This document shows, piece by piece, positions 47,953-57,000 of a stretch of 64,000 nucleotides of DNA (the first letter of the stretch is position 1; every line of letters begins with the position of its first letter). The translations under genes and the position numbers were made by a program. Location: positions 2,728,001-2,792,000 of the forward strand of contig CAWCAC010000002.1 in assembly GCA_963793415.1 (NCBI GenBank), given 5' to 3'. The notes under the pieces were generated by a model that saw only the letters and a program-made list of their open reading frames with translations, made no database searches and had not been told where the DNA came from. This stretch comes from CAXMST01 sp963793415. GTDB taxonomy: Bacteria > Actinomycetota > Thermoleophilia > Solirubrobacterales > 70-9.

Positions 47953-48732
47953 TCAGAACCTAGCTGGATTGCAAGCCTTCTTCGCGGCGGCGCGGCGTGT
48001 GCGTACCTCCCGCTTGGCCTTGGCGACGCCCGATCCAGACTTGACCGCCTGTCTCAGCTTCCGCCTCGCCTTGCGGAGGGCGTCCTTCGCCGGCGGGCAT
48101 GCGGACGGGATCAGCATGTCGAGCGCCGTGTAGTCGCCGCTCGCCGGCTCGGTACCGAGGTCCTGCGTGACCGTCGCCCCCGGCACCGCGGGCTCGCCCT
48201 TCTCGGCCAGCGGCGTACCGAGTGCGAAGCCGGTCCCGACAGCGACGTAGGCGTGGTCGAGAAGGACGGCGTCGTTCCCCTCGTCCTGCGACCAGCCGAG
48301 GAAGAACTGGATCGGGCTGACCCCGCCGGACAGCGGCCGCGCGAAGTAGTTCTCGCCGACGAGCCCGATGTACCCCTGCTCGCGGGCCCGGTCGGCGGGG
48401 CCCTGGCCCTCCGGGTTCCGCCACGAGTAGAAGCCGCGCTCAACCATGTCGGCCGAGTGCAAGCGGGCCGAGACCGTGAGCATCGGGTCCGCGGTCAGGA
48501 CGGGCACGTCGTTCGCCACCCGATGGACGTTGATCAGGCAGAGCAGCGAGCGCTCGGCGCGGCCGATGTCACGCCCGTCGAGCACGTCCTCGTTCTGGGC
48601 CTTGCACTCGTCGCCATCGGACCGAGCCGGCACCGACGCGGATGCGGGCGCGGCGATCGATGCCGCAGCAAGCGCCGCTGCCGCGACCAGCGTCGCAACG
48701 GTTCGTGATCGCCCCCGAGATCCGGCTCCCAT
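47953..48732 (-). CDS. Exported CAP/SCP-domain protein
   Basis: A 259-residue exported protein. A signal peptide (VATLVAAAALAAASIAAPASAS) is followed by a CAP domain: LLCLINVHRVANDVPVL, LHSADMVERGFYSW, GENYF and GWSQDEGNDAVLLDHAYVAVG. The His of the classic HxxxM-type site is present in ARLHSADM. The last 60 residues are lysine/arginine-rich (ALRKARRKLRQAV), possibly binding acidic cell-wall polymers. Two or three cysteine pairs may form disulfides. TATCTT lies 7 nt before the ATG. Confidence 0.85.
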   Translation of the reverse strand: MGAGSRGRSRTVATLVAAAALAAASIAAPASASVPARSDGDECKAQNEDVLDGRDIGRAERSLLCLINVHRVANDVPVLTADPMLTVSARLHSADMVERGFYSWRNPEGQGPADRAREQGYIGLVGENYFARPLSGGVSPIQFFLGWSQDEGNDAVLLDHAYVAVGTGFALGTPLAEKGEPAVPGATVTQDLGTEPASGDYTALDMLIPSACPPAKDALRKARRKLRQAVKSGSGVAKAKREVRTRRAAAKKACNPARF

Positions 48733-48746
48733 CCCCCCGAAGATAA

Positions 48747-50531
48747 CTAAGGGCTCATCTCGTATGCGCCCGAGAGCGCGCGGACCTTGCCGACGACCGC
48801 ATCGAAGCGCTCGATGTCGGTGTCGGGCTTGGTCACCGCGCGCAGGGCCCAGTCCTGCTGCGCCTGGTTCGCCGAGATCTTGCCGTGCAGCTCGATCGCG
48901 TAGGCGGAGAAGTCGCGCACGAGCACGTCGAAGATCTGGTCGAGGGTGTCGTCGGCGAGACCGACCAGCTCGGCCTGCTCGAGGATCAGCTGCCCGTAGG
49001 GGATCAGCGTGAACAGCTCGCCGAGCGTCAGCAGGTAGTCGAGATCCTTCTGCTGGTGCTCGTCGGGTGGGGCCGTCGTCAACAACTCCTTCAGCGACGC
49101 AGCCTGCTCGGCGAAGACCTTGACGTTCGGCACGTGCGCGAAGCGCGCGTAGATCGGCTCCCAGGCCTCGAACTGGATCTTCGAGAGGCCCCGGGTCGGC
49201 CCCTGGTCGAAGAGGAAGGTGTCGTCGGCGGCGTCGCGGCGCTGCGGCACCGGCTCGAACTCGCCCGGATTGAACAGGTAGCCGGCCATGAACTTCAGCA
49301 CCAGCGCCATGTTCACGTGCACGGTGCCCTCGAGCTTCGGTAGGCCGCGGATGTCGCGCGCCGCCATCTCGAAGTAGGTGTCCTTCTCGAAGCCCTTGGC
49401 CGCGATCACGTCCCAGAGGTCATCGATCACCTTCTCGCCCTCGGTCGTCACCTTCATCTTCGTCAGCGGGTTGAAGAGCAGGTAGCGGCGGTCGTCGGAC
49501 GAGGCCGAGCGCATGTAGTCGATCGCCCGCGTCGCGAACAGCTTCATGCCGACGAGGCGCGCGTAGGCGTCGGCGAGCAGCCGGCGCACGTGCGGGAACT
49601 CGGTCACGCGCGAGCCGAACAGGACCCGGTTCTCGGCGTGGGTGATCGCCTCGAACATCGCGTGCGTGCAGATCCCGATCGAGGCGAAGCCGAGGTTGAA
49701 CTTGCCGACGTTGATCGTGTTGAGGGCGGCGTTGAACGCCTCGGGACCGGTGTGGAGGATGTCCTCGGGTGCGACCGCGTAGTCGTCGAGCTCGAAGTTC
49801 GAGACGTAGTTCTGCGAGTTGACGACGTTCTTGACAAGGCGGTAGTTCGGGTGCTGCGAGTCGGCGGCGAAGAAGACGTAGCCGTCGGGGCCCTCGATGT
49901 CGTCGCGCCGGCCGAAGACCGAGACCATTCCCGCCTCGTTGCCGTTGCCGATGTAGTACTTGGCGCCGCTCGCCCGAAAGCCGCCCTCGACCTCGGGATC
50001 CGCGGTCAGCACCATGTCGGTCGAGTAGATGTCTGCCCCGTGGGCCTGCTCGGAGAGGCCGAAGGCGAAGATCGCGCCCTGATCCAGGAGCTGCGCAGCC
50101 TGCGCACGAGCCCCGTCGTTGTCCGACATGAAGATCGGCCCGAGCCCGAGGATCGTGACCTGCCACGTGTACCAGTAGGCAAGCCCGTAGAAGCCGGTGA
50201 TCTCGTTGAACTGGCAGTTCCGGTAGGTGTCCCAGCGCTTGTCCGGGTCGCCGTCGGCGTCGCGCTCGGGCGTCAGCAGCGTCGCGAAGGCCTGCTCGGC
50301 GGCCTGGAAGCCGATGAAGTCGCGATAGAAGGTGCGCTCGTGGTCGGCCTCCTTCAGCGCCCCCTTGCCGCGCGTCTCGAACCACTCGATCGCGCCCCGC
50401 ATGATCCGCCGCGAGGCCGGATCAAGCTCCGCCCCTTCGTAGGTGTGCGGGTTGAGGAGGATCCCGTCGCCGCCGTCGGTGTCGTTGGCGGCCATGCTCT
50501 CCGCTCCGGCCTCGGTGACGCCGCTTTCCAT
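48747..50531 (-). CDS. Acyl-CoA dehydrogenase/oxidase-type flavoenzyme
   Basis: A 594-residue flavoprotein of the large acyl-CoA dehydrogenase/oxidase group. FAFGLSEQAHGADIYSTDM is the FAD-binding loop, GFRASGAKYYIGNGNEAGMVSVFGR the middle beta domain, and NRVLFGSRVTEFPHVRRLLADAYARL the helical domain with its substrate-facing residues. The N- and C-terminal extensions make it longer than ordinary dehydrogenases. The reaction is probably alpha,beta-oxidation of an acyl-CoA; chain length is unknown. GGAGG before ATG 50531 decides the start; the open frame continues far upstream only as shadow. Confidence 0.88.
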   Translation of the reverse strand: MESGVTEAGAESMAANDTDGGDGILLNPHTYEGAELDPASRRIMRGAIEWFETRGKGALKEADHERTFYRDFIGFQAAEQAFATLLTPERDADGDPDKRWDTYRNCQFNEITGFYGLAYWYTWQVTILGLGPIFMSDNDGARAQAAQLLDQGAIFAFGLSEQAHGADIYSTDMVLTADPEVEGGFRASGAKYYIGNGNEAGMVSVFGRRDDIEGPDGYVFFAADSQHPNYRLVKNVVNSQNYVSNFELDDYAVAPEDILHTGPEAFNAALNTINVGKFNLGFASIGICTHAMFEAITHAENRVLFGSRVTEFPHVRRLLADAYARLVGMKLFATRAIDYMRSASSDDRRYLLFNPLTKMKVTTEGEKVIDDLWDVIAAKGFEKDTYFEMAARDIRGLPKLEGTVHVNMALVLKFMAGYLFNPGEFEPVPQRRDAADDTFLFDQGPTRGLSKIQFEAWEPIYARFAHVPNVKVFAEQAASLKELLTTAPPDEHQQKDLDYLLTLGELFTLIPYGQLILEQAELVGLADDTLDQIFDVLVRDFSAYAIELHGKISANQAQQDWALRAVTKPDTDIERFDAVVGKVRALSGAYEMSP

Positions 50532-50680
50532 TCCGGTCCTCCAGTTCGCTGGGTCTCGACTTCGCCACTGTATTGCCCGCCGGATGCCGCCACCTCCTCG
50601 CGCCCGCTCGCCGCGCCCCGAGTGCGTAGCCTCCCGGGCGCGCCGCGAACCGCGGCTGGGGATCGAAAGAGGAGGAGAAC

Positions 50681-52000
50681 GTGTCGACAGTCCCGACCTG
50701 CCTGAGGACAGCGCTCGCCGTCTGCGTCCTGATCGCCGCCGCCGCCATCCTGCCCTCGGTCGCAAGCGGCGCCGGCGACACGACCTGGATCTGCAAGCCA
50801 GGGCAGGCCGACGACCTCTGCGCCGGCACGATCGACGGCAAGACCAACCCCGCCCCCGGCGAGGCCTCGGAGCCGCTCGGCTACAGGCGACCCAAGCACG
50901 CACCGATCGACTGCTTCTACCTCTACCCCACGCAGAGCGAGCAGCCGGGACCGAACTCCAACCTCGACAAGGATCCACCGATCCGGCGCGTCGTCGTCCA
51001 GCAGGCCCGCATGTTCTCGACCGTCTGCGACGTTTACGCGCCGATGTACCGGCAGGTGACGTCGAACGGCGATCAGAGTTCGTACAACGACTCCGTCGAG
51101 AGCGCCTACAGGAGCGCCCGCTCCGGGTTCAAGGCCTACCTGAGAAACCACAACGACGGCCGCGGCTTCATCCTTCTCGGCCACTCGCAGGGCGCCGCGC
51201 ACACCGCGCGCCTGATCGACGAGATGGTCGACGGGGATGCGAAGCTGAGGAAGCGGTTCATCGGCGCGATCGCCCCCGGGGCCAACATCCCCGTGCCGAT
51301 CGGGAAGGCCGTCGGCGGGATGTATGAGAACGTCCCGGCCTGCACCTCGGCCGGCGAGTTCGGCTGCGTCATCGCCTTCTCGACCTACAGCGCATACCCC
51401 GGGATCAACGCCGCGTTCTCCCGCCTCGACACGGGCTACTGGATCTATCCGGAGGCCCGCTTTGACGCCGGTGCCTACGAGGCGATGTGCACGGATCCCG
51501 GGCGCCTCGACGGCGGCGACGGAACCCTCCTGCCCCTCGTCAACTTCGACTACCTGACCGGCGTACCGACCGACGGCGAAACCGCCGCGCCGTGGAGCGC
51601 CCAGCCCGACTTCTACGAGGCCGGCTGCAAGCGCCGGGACGGTGCCCACTGGCTCAACATCTCGAAAGTCGGCCTGCCCGGCGACGACCGTCCCGACCTC
51701 GGCGCGATCGTCGCCAGCGGCACCAACTACCACGTGCCCGAGGTGAACCTGGCCGAGGGCAACCTGCTGACGATCGCCCAGATGCAGATCGACTCCTACG
51801 AGTCGGCCCAAGCCCGGATCGCCAAGCTCGAGCGCAAACTCGCCAAGCAGAAGCAGCGCCGCGCCGCGCTGCTCGAGAAGGCCGAGAAGCTCGAGCAGCG
51901 AGGGGACGCGACCGGCGCCAAGCGGGCTCTCCGCCGGGCGCAGGCCGCGAAGCGGAAGATCCGGTCGCTGAAGCGGAAACTGGCGGCGCTCGAGGGCTAG
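50681..52000 (+). CDS. Exported DUF3089 alpha/beta-hydrolase with C-terminal coiled coil
   Basis: A 439-residue exported protein. A signal peptide (TALAVCVLIAAAAILPSVASG) is followed by a DUF3089 esterase/lipase-like domain with DCFYLYPTQSEQPGPNSNLD and the nucleophile elbow LLGHSQGAAH (S169). Cysteines are numerous and probably form disulfides. The last 75 residues form a basic coiled coil (ESAQARIAKLERKLAKQKQRRAALLEKAEKLEQ). AGGAGGAG upstream of the GTG is a strong ribosome-binding site. The natural substrate is unknown. Confidence 0.85.
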   Translation: MSTVPTCLRTALAVCVLIAAAAILPSVASGAGDTTWICKPGQADDLCAGTIDGKTNPAPGEASEPLGYRRPKHAPIDCFYLYPTQSEQPGPNSNLDKDPPIRRVVVQQARMFSTVCDVYAPMYRQVTSNGDQSSYNDSVESAYRSARSGFKAYLRNHNDGRGFILLGHSQGAAHTARLIDEMVDGDAKLRKRFIGAIAPGANIPVPIGKAVGGMYENVPACTSAGEFGCVIAFSTYSAYPGINAAFSRLDTGYWIYPEARFDAGAYEAMCTDPGRLDGGDGTLLPLVNFDYLTGVPTDGETAAPWSAQPDFYEAGCKRRDGAHWLNISKVGLPGDDRPDLGAIVASGTNYHVPEVNLAEGNLLTIAQMQIDSYESAQARIAKLERKLAKQKQRRAALLEKAEKLEQRGDATGAKRALRRAQAAKRKIRSLKRKLAALEG

Positions 52001-52042
52001 CCGGGCGCCCGGCCAGCCGGACCGCTCGCCGATCCGCTCGCA

Positions 52043-52048
52043 TACGAT
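52043..52048 (+). promoter_or_regulatory. -10 box TACGAT of the acyl-CoA ligase gene (leaderless)
   Basis: TACGAT ends 6 nt before the ATG at 52055, the same as before the Fur-family gene (33078). No ribosome-binding site is present. Confidence 0.5.
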
Positions 52049-52054
52049 CCGGCG

Positions 52055-53665
52055 ATGCTGCTCGAAGGAGATCGACTCGACTCCCCCGCCCCGCCGCTCG
52101 GAGACCTGCTGCGGATCGGCCTCGACGCCGCCCCGGAAGAGATCGCGATCTCCTCCGCGGTCCGCGCGCTGAGCTGGCGCGAGCTCGATCGGGCCAGCGC
52201 CGCCCTCGCGGGGGGCTATCGCGGACTCGGGCTCGAGCCCGGCGATCGGATCGCCTCGCTGATGCCGAACCGGGTCGACCTCGTCGTCCACTACCTCGCC
52301 TGCTTCCGGGCGGGGTTGATCGCGACGCCGCTCAACTACCGCTACACGGACCGGGAGATCGATCACGCGCTCGAGGTCAGCGGCGCCCGGGTTCTGCTCG
52401 CCCATGTCGAGCGAGCCGAGGACGTCGCTGCCAGCAGGCTCGCATCCACCACCGAGCTCGGGACGATCGCCTACCGCGACCCGGAGCCGCTGGCGAGGAG
52501 CAACGCGGAACCGGGCGGAGTCGACGGCGGCTGGCGCCACGACTTCGCGACGCTGCTCGAATCCGAGCCGCTCGCGGCGGCCGAGGTCGAGCCCGACGAC
52601 GAGGCGCCCGCGGTCATCTTCTTCACCTCGGGAAGCACGGGACCGGCCAAGGGCGTCACCCACACGCGCCGGTCGTTGCGCTGGATGATCGCCGCTGCTG
52701 CCGCTGCCTTCGGGCTCGACTCCTCCGACGTCTTCCTGCCCGGCTCCTCGATGTCCCACATCGGCTCCTTCCTGTGGGCGCTGACGACGCTCTCGGTCGG
52801 CGGCAGGGTCGTGGTCGCGCGCAGCACCGACGCGCACGAGCTGCTGCCGCTGCTGCGGGAACGGCAACCGACCGTGCTCGCGATGATCCCGGCGGCGCTC
52901 TCGGCGCTCGTCCACGATCACGGCCTGCAGCCGAGCGACTTCTCCTCGCTGCGGATCTGCAGGGCCGGGGCCGACAAGGTCTCGACCGAGCTGCTGGGAG
53001 AGTTCGCGGCGAAGGCGGGCTTTCCGATCGTCGAGGGATACGGGATGACCGAGGTCGGGTTGACGACGCTGAACCCGCCCTCGGGCGAGATCCGGCAGGG
53101 CTCGATCGGAAAGCCGATCCATGGCTACGCCGTCGACTTGCGGGACGAGGGAGACGGGCCACTCGAGCCGGGCGAGGTCGGCAGGATCCTGATCCGTACG
53201 CCCGCCCACATGCTCGGCTACTGGGAAGCGCCCGAGGCGACAGGCGAGGTGCTGGTCGACGGCTGGATGGACTCCGGCGACCTCGCCCGTGCCGACGAGG
53301 ACGGCTACCTCTGGTTCTTCGGCCGCAAGAAGCAGGTGATCGTCCACGACGGCTCCAACATCAGCCCCTGCGAGGTCGAGGGCGCCCTCGTCGAGCACCC
53401 CGCGGTCGACCTCGCCGGCGCCGTCGGCGTCCACGACGAGGTCCACGGCGAGGACGTGCGAGCCTACGTGACGCTGGCGGAAGGCGTTGAGGCGCCCTCG
53501 CGCGCCGACCTGATCGTCTTCTGCCGCGAGCGGATCGGCTACAAGGCCCCGGACGAGATCGTCTTCCTCGACGAGATGCCGCTCAACCCGACCGGCAAGA
53601 TCGACCGCGTCGGCCTCAAGCGAATGGCTGAGGATCACCTGCACCCGCACGGCCTGAACGAGTAG
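52055..53665 (+). CDS. AMP-dependent acyl-CoA synthetase/ligase
   Basis: A 536-residue adenylate-forming enzyme of the ANL superfamily. The phosphate loop is IFFTSGSTGPAKGVTHT, the A5 motif is EGYGMTEVGLTTLNPP, the hinge YLWFFGRKKQVIVHDGSNISP and the catalytic lysine in NPTGKIDR. It would activate a fatty or aromatic acid to its CoA ester with ATP. The substrate is not predictable. It starts 55 bp after the DUF3089 gene but seems to have its own leaderless promoter. Confidence 0.93.
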   Translation: MLLEGDRLDSPAPPLGDLLRIGLDAAPEEIAISSAVRALSWRELDRASAALAGGYRGLGLEPGDRIASLMPNRVDLVVHYLACFRAGLIATPLNYRYTDREIDHALEVSGARVLLAHVERAEDVAASRLASTTELGTIAYRDPEPLARSNAEPGGVDGGWRHDFATLLESEPLAAAEVEPDDEAPAVIFFTSGSTGPAKGVTHTRRSLRWMIAAAAAAFGLDSSDVFLPGSSMSHIGSFLWALTTLSVGGRVVVARSTDAHELLPLLRERQPTVLAMIPAALSALVHDHGLQPSDFSSLRICRAGADKVSTELLGEFAAKAGFPIVEGYGMTEVGLTTLNPPSGEIRQGSIGKPIHGYAVDLRDEGDGPLEPGEVGRILIRTPAHMLGYWEAPEATGEVLVDGWMDSGDLARADEDGYLWFFGRKKQVIVHDGSNISPCEVEGALVEHPAVDLAGAVGVHDEVHGEDVRAYVTLAEGVEAPSRADLIVFCRERIGYKAPDEIVFLDEMPLNPTGKIDRVGLKRMAEDHLHPHGLNE

Positions 53666-53700
53666 GCGGCCGGCGGGCGGCAGGGCCGACCCCGCCGCGC

Positions 53701-54255
53701 CTAGTCGCCGAACTCGAAGGTCTGCTCGTAGCTGCCGTCGCTCTGACGGACGGTCGTCATGGTGCCGCCGGCGCCGGCGTAGTCACCGGTGCCGCCCAGG
53801 ATCGGGCGCACGTACTGCTCACCCTCGACGAGACCACCGCCGTCGGCCGGGTACTCGGCGGTCCCGCCGACGAGGATCTGGCTCCCCTCGCCGATCTCGT
53901 AGGTGATCATCGCTTGGACGACGCTGACGTCGGACTCGGTCGACAGCGCGGTCTGGGTTCCGAACACGTGACCGGCGACCTCCTTCGTGTCGGGATCGAG
54001 CATCGGCCCGTCGAAGACATAGATGTCACCGACGCTGCCTCCCTTGCGACCGAGGTCGACGACCTCGAAGGCTTCCTGCTCCGGATCGGAGACGAGGCTG
54101 AGGGTCTCGGGATCGTCGTCGTCCTCGCCGCAGCCGGCCGCGAGCAGCAACGCGGCGGCGAGGGCGGCAACAAGAGCGAGAACGCGGGGGGCGCGAACTC
54201 CGCGCGAGCGGACCGGGGCGCTCGGGGCCGAGTTCGGGTCGAGGGTCTCCGTCAG
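53701..54255 (-). CDS. Lipoprotein with allene-oxide-cyclase-like beta-barrel; non-canonical start
   Basis: The mature part looks like a small calycin-type barrel of the allene-oxide-cyclase/dirigent type (VGDIYVFDGPMLDPDTKEVAGHVFG, EGEQYVRPILGGTGDYAGAGG). The first canonical start, TTG 54150, leaves only MLLAAGC, far too short for a signal peptide. In the same frame upstream lie RVLALVAALAAALLLAAGC and a basic n-region, so the start must be further up. Candidates are CTG 54255 (MTETLDPNSAP...) or even ATC 54261, which is exactly 6 nt after a TACGGT box. The function is unknown. Confidence 0.7.
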   Translation of the reverse strand: MTETLDPNSAPSAPVRSRGVRAPRVLALVAALAAALLLAAGCGEDDDDPETLSLVSDPEQEAFEVVDLGRKGGSVGDIYVFDGPMLDPDTKEVAGHVFGTQTALSTESDVSVVQAMITYEIGEGSQILVGGTAEYPADGGGLVEGEQYVRPILGGTGDYAGAGGTMTTVRQSDGSYEQTFEFGD

Positions 54256-54312
54256 GTCGATGGGGACACCGTATCCGTCTCGGCGACGGAAGGTGTCACC
54301 CCCGTCCCCCGC

Positions 54313-54864
54313 TCAGCCGAGCAGATCGAGGACTTCTCGCGCCCAGCGGATCGAATCTCGCTCGAAGGCGATTCCCCGCTTCAGGGTCAGGTAGGGCCCG
54401 AGTCCGGGCGTCGCCGGGCCCCCGGCGAGGAACGCCCTCTCGCTCGCGCCGGCGAGCGAAGCATCGCGCAACTGCACGTACGCATCGAGCTTCTCCTCGT
54501 GGTGCGCCAGTCGGTCTCTGACCGCGGCGACAACATCGTCGCGGTTGGCCTCGTTGAGCCCCGCCACCTTGACCAGCAGGTCGTCGCGGACCATCGTTGG
54601 CGCGGTCCGGGCTCGCACGAACTCGTCGATCGCCTCCCTGCCGGCCCGCGTCAGGCTGAAGACGCGCTTGTCGGGACGCTTCTGCTGGCGGACACGGCGG
54701 GCGGTGGCGAGGCCGTCGGCCTCGAGCCGGTCGAGCTCCCGGTAGATCTGCTGCCGGGAAGCGGGCCAGAAGTTGGCAACCGAGTGGTCGAAGCGCTTCG
54801 AGAGCTCGTAGCCGCTGGACTCGCCGCTCGCCAGCGCAACCAGAACCGCCTGCCTCAGCGCCAC
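54313..54864 (-). CDS. PadR-family transcriptional regulator
   Basis: A 183-residue winged-helix regulator. The N-terminal domain reads ALRQAVLVALASGESSGYELSKRF, RQQIYRELDRLEADGLATARRV and the wing DKRVFSLTRAGREAI. The C-terminal Vir_C-like helical region with HHEEKLDAY mediates dimerisation, as in PadR-s2 proteins. It starts at GTG 54864 and is divergent from the FAD oxidoreductase gene. A 38-bp dyad lies between them, covering -10 elements on both strands, so it probably represses both its own gene and the oxidoreductase. Confidence 0.9.
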   Translation of the reverse strand: MALRQAVLVALASGESSGYELSKRFDHSVANFWPASRQQIYRELDRLEADGLATARRVRQQKRPDKRVFSLTRAGREAIDEFVRARTAPTMVRDDLLVKVAGLNEANRDDVVAAVRDRLAHHEEKLDAYVQLRDASLAGASERAFLAGGPATPGLGPYLTLKRGIAFERDSIRWAREVLDLLG

Positions 54865-54889
54865 GGGTGGGCTCCGGCTTCTCCTTCGA

Positions 54890-54927
54890 TATAGTCAATT
54901 TGATGACTAGTCATACCGTTGATTATA
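54890..54927. promoter_or_regulatory. 38-bp dyad: PadR operator over two divergent promoters
   Basis: The centre is a perfect 12-bp palindrome ATGACTAGTCAT (54903-54914). TATAGTCAA (54890-54898) and TTGATTATA (54919-54927) form outer arms about the same centre with one mismatch. TATAGT is a -10 box 7 nt before the ATG at 54903. On the minus strand the right arm reads TATAAT, a perfect -10 for padR. It is strikingly AT-rich for this genome. Confidence 0.8.
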
Positions 54928-56669
54928 GAGAGAGCCCGGACGAACCCGCGACCGCGAGCGGCTGGATCAAGACCGTCCCACCCCTGCCCGAGGCGCCGGA
55001 CGTGATCGTGATCGGCTCCGGGCTTGCCGGCCTGACCGCGGCCGCGTACCTGGCCGTCAACGGCAAAGCCGTGCTCGTGCTCGAACAGCACGACGTCGCC
55101 GGGGGCTGCAGTCAGACGTTCTCGCGCAAGAACGAGTGGCGCTTCGACGTCGGCTTCCACTACATCGGCGGCGTCAAGACCGGAGAGATGGCGCGGCTCC
55201 TGCGCGGGCTCGGACTGGACGAACGGATCGGCTTCGCCGAGCTCGACCGCGACGGCTTCGACACGCTCGTGTTCCCGGACCTCGAGTTCAAGGTGCCGGT
55301 GGGATGGGACGCCTACAGCGACCGCCTGGTCGAGACCTTCCCCTACGAGGAGGAGGGAATCCGCGAGGTCACCGGCGTCCTCCGGCGCTCGATCACCGAG
55401 CTCCGGCGAGTCGGCATCCCCGGGCCGGACACGGACTTCGAGGAGTACGCGCGGCTCGCCCCGACGCTCGTCAGCTGGGGCATGCGGACGCTGACCGAGC
55501 TCTATGACGAGCACTACCTGAGCGAGCAGGCCCGGGGAGTGCTGACCGCGCAGGCCGGCGATTACGCGACGCCGCCCTCGCGAACGCCGGTCCTGATGCA
55601 TGCCGGCCTGATCGACCACTACATGCAGGACGGCGCCTTCTACATCAAGGGCGGCGGCCAGGAGCTCGTCGGCCAGCTCGTCGAGTTGATCCACGCCCAC
55701 GGCGGGCGGGTGCGGACCCACGCCGAGGTGAGCCGCATCCTCACCGAGGAGGCCGGCGAAGGACGACACCGCGTGACCGGCGTCGAGCTGGCCGGAGGCG
55801 AGCAGGTCGCGGCCGGCCGCGTCGTCGCCACCGGTGACATCAAGCATCTGTTCGGTGAGCTGCTCGAACCCGATGCGGTCTCGGCCCAGACCCGCGAGCA
55901 GGTCGCCGGGTACCGGATGGCGACGCCGCTCGTCAACGTCTACCTGGGGCTCGACTTCGACATCTCCGAGCGGATGCCGGCGACCAACTACTGGCTCCAT
56001 TCCCGGTACGACCAGGAGGCCTACTACGAGCCCGTCGCGGAGGGCAGGCTCGACGAAGACCCGCCCGTCTACATCTCATCGGCGAGCGCCAAGGACCCGG
56101 GCGCCGGCGGCCACGCGCCCGAGGGATGCTCGACGATCGAGCTGATGAGCTGGGCGACCCCGGACCCCGAGGCGTGGGGCGTGCAGGACGAGGCCGAGTA
56201 CGGGAAGTACAGCCGTCAGCCGGCCTACCGCGAGGCGAAGGAGCAGATCACCGAGCGGCTGATCGACCGCGCCGAGCAGCATCTCGGGCCGCTCCGGGAG
56301 CACATCCTCTGGAAGGAGGCCGCGACCCCGATGACGCAGACGCGCTATACGCTCTCCTCCGGAGGCTCCTGCTACGGGATCGAGCTCGCGACCGACCAGT
56401 TCGGCCCGCTTCGGCCCGGACACCACACCGAGGTCGAGGGCCTGATCCTCGGCGGCGTCTCCAGCCGCACCGGCCACGGCATCGTCGCCTCGATGTCCGG
56501 CGGACTCGAGTGCGCTGCAATCGCCCTCGACCGCGATCTCCGGGCCGAGCTCGCGCAGGGCGTCGTCTTCGGGAACCCGGACCGCCTCACGACCCACCTT
56601 CCAGGCTGGGACCCGCTCGAGGCCAGCCGCAGGCTTCAGGAGAAGTCGAGGCGGGTCCGCGCCACCTAG
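54903..56669 (+). CDS. FAD-dependent carotenoid desaturase/isomerase-like oxidoreductase
   Basis: A 588-residue flavoprotein of the phytoene desaturase/CrtISO/retinol saturase group. The dinucleotide loop is DVIVIGSGLAGLTAAAYLAVNGKAVLVLEQHDVAGG, and the C-terminal FAD motif is GLILGGVSSRTGHGIVASMSGGLECA. The middle region contains FDVGFHYIGGV, a conserved segment of the group. The substrate may be a carotenoid or other polyene lipid. No carotenoid genes adjoin it. ATG 54903 is taken as start on a leaderless transcript; GTG 54867 lies upstream of the promoter and is unlikely. Divergent PadR control is likely. Confidence 0.85.
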   Translation: MTSHTVDYRESPDEPATASGWIKTVPPLPEAPDVIVIGSGLAGLTAAAYLAVNGKAVLVLEQHDVAGGCSQTFSRKNEWRFDVGFHYIGGVKTGEMARLLRGLGLDERIGFAELDRDGFDTLVFPDLEFKVPVGWDAYSDRLVETFPYEEEGIREVTGVLRRSITELRRVGIPGPDTDFEEYARLAPTLVSWGMRTLTELYDEHYLSEQARGVLTAQAGDYATPPSRTPVLMHAGLIDHYMQDGAFYIKGGGQELVGQLVELIHAHGGRVRTHAEVSRILTEEAGEGRHRVTGVELAGGEQVAAGRVVATGDIKHLFGELLEPDAVSAQTREQVAGYRMATPLVNVYLGLDFDISERMPATNYWLHSRYDQEAYYEPVAEGRLDEDPPVYISSASAKDPGAGGHAPEGCSTIELMSWATPDPEAWGVQDEAEYGKYSRQPAYREAKEQITERLIDRAEQHLGPLREHILWKEAATPMTQTRYTLSSGGSCYGIELATDQFGPLRPGHHTEVEGLILGGVSSRTGHGIVASMSGGLECAAIALDRDLRAELAQGVVFGNPDRLTTHLPGWDPLEASRRLQEKSRRVRAT

Positions 56670-56697
56670 GCCAACGCGGGGCTTCGCTCGGTCGGGC

Positions 56698-57000
56698 TCA
56701 GAGGCTCTCGAGCACGTCGAACGACCACAGCTCGCTCGAGCGACCGACCGGCCCGCGCTCGCGGTGCTGCGCGTGTCCGGCACGGAAGTCGTCGCTGGAG
56801 ACCCAGCGCTGGAAGTCCTCCTCCGAGCGCCACCGGGTGATCACCAGGCAGACGTCGCGCTCGTCGTTGGGGCGCAGCAGCTCGAACGACTCGAAACCCT
56901 CGCTCTGCTCGACTCGCCCGGCGCGCCCCGCGAACCGCTCGGCGAACTCGTCGAAGCGATCGCGCTCGACGGAGATCGCGTTGATCTTGACGACGCTCAC
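56698..57000 (-). CDS. Antibiotic biosynthesis monooxygenase (ABM)-fold protein, HmoA/IsdG-like
   Basis: A 100-residue dimeric ferredoxin-like-fold protein: VVKINAISVERDRFDEFAERFAGR, EGFESFELLRPNDERDVCLVITRW, and SEEDFQRWVSSDDFRAGH with the histidine expected of the heme-degrading branch. It may be a heme-degrading monooxygenase or a small quinone/aromatic oxygenase. The start is GTG 57000, with TAGGAT 7 nt upstream; longer starts are unsupported. It converges on the FAD oxidoreductase gene. Confidence 0.8.
   Translation of the reverse strand: MSVVKINAISVERDRFDEFAERFAGRAGRVEQSEGFESFELLRPNDERDVCLVITRWRSEEDFQRWVSSDDFRAGHAQHRERGPVGRSSELWSFDVLESL

Noticed and set aside
50354..53650. A 1,098-codon minus-strand open frame across the DUF3089 and acyl-CoA ligase genes
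   Set aside because: No protein motif, composition typical of antisense shadow, and both genes beneath it are clear on the plus strand.
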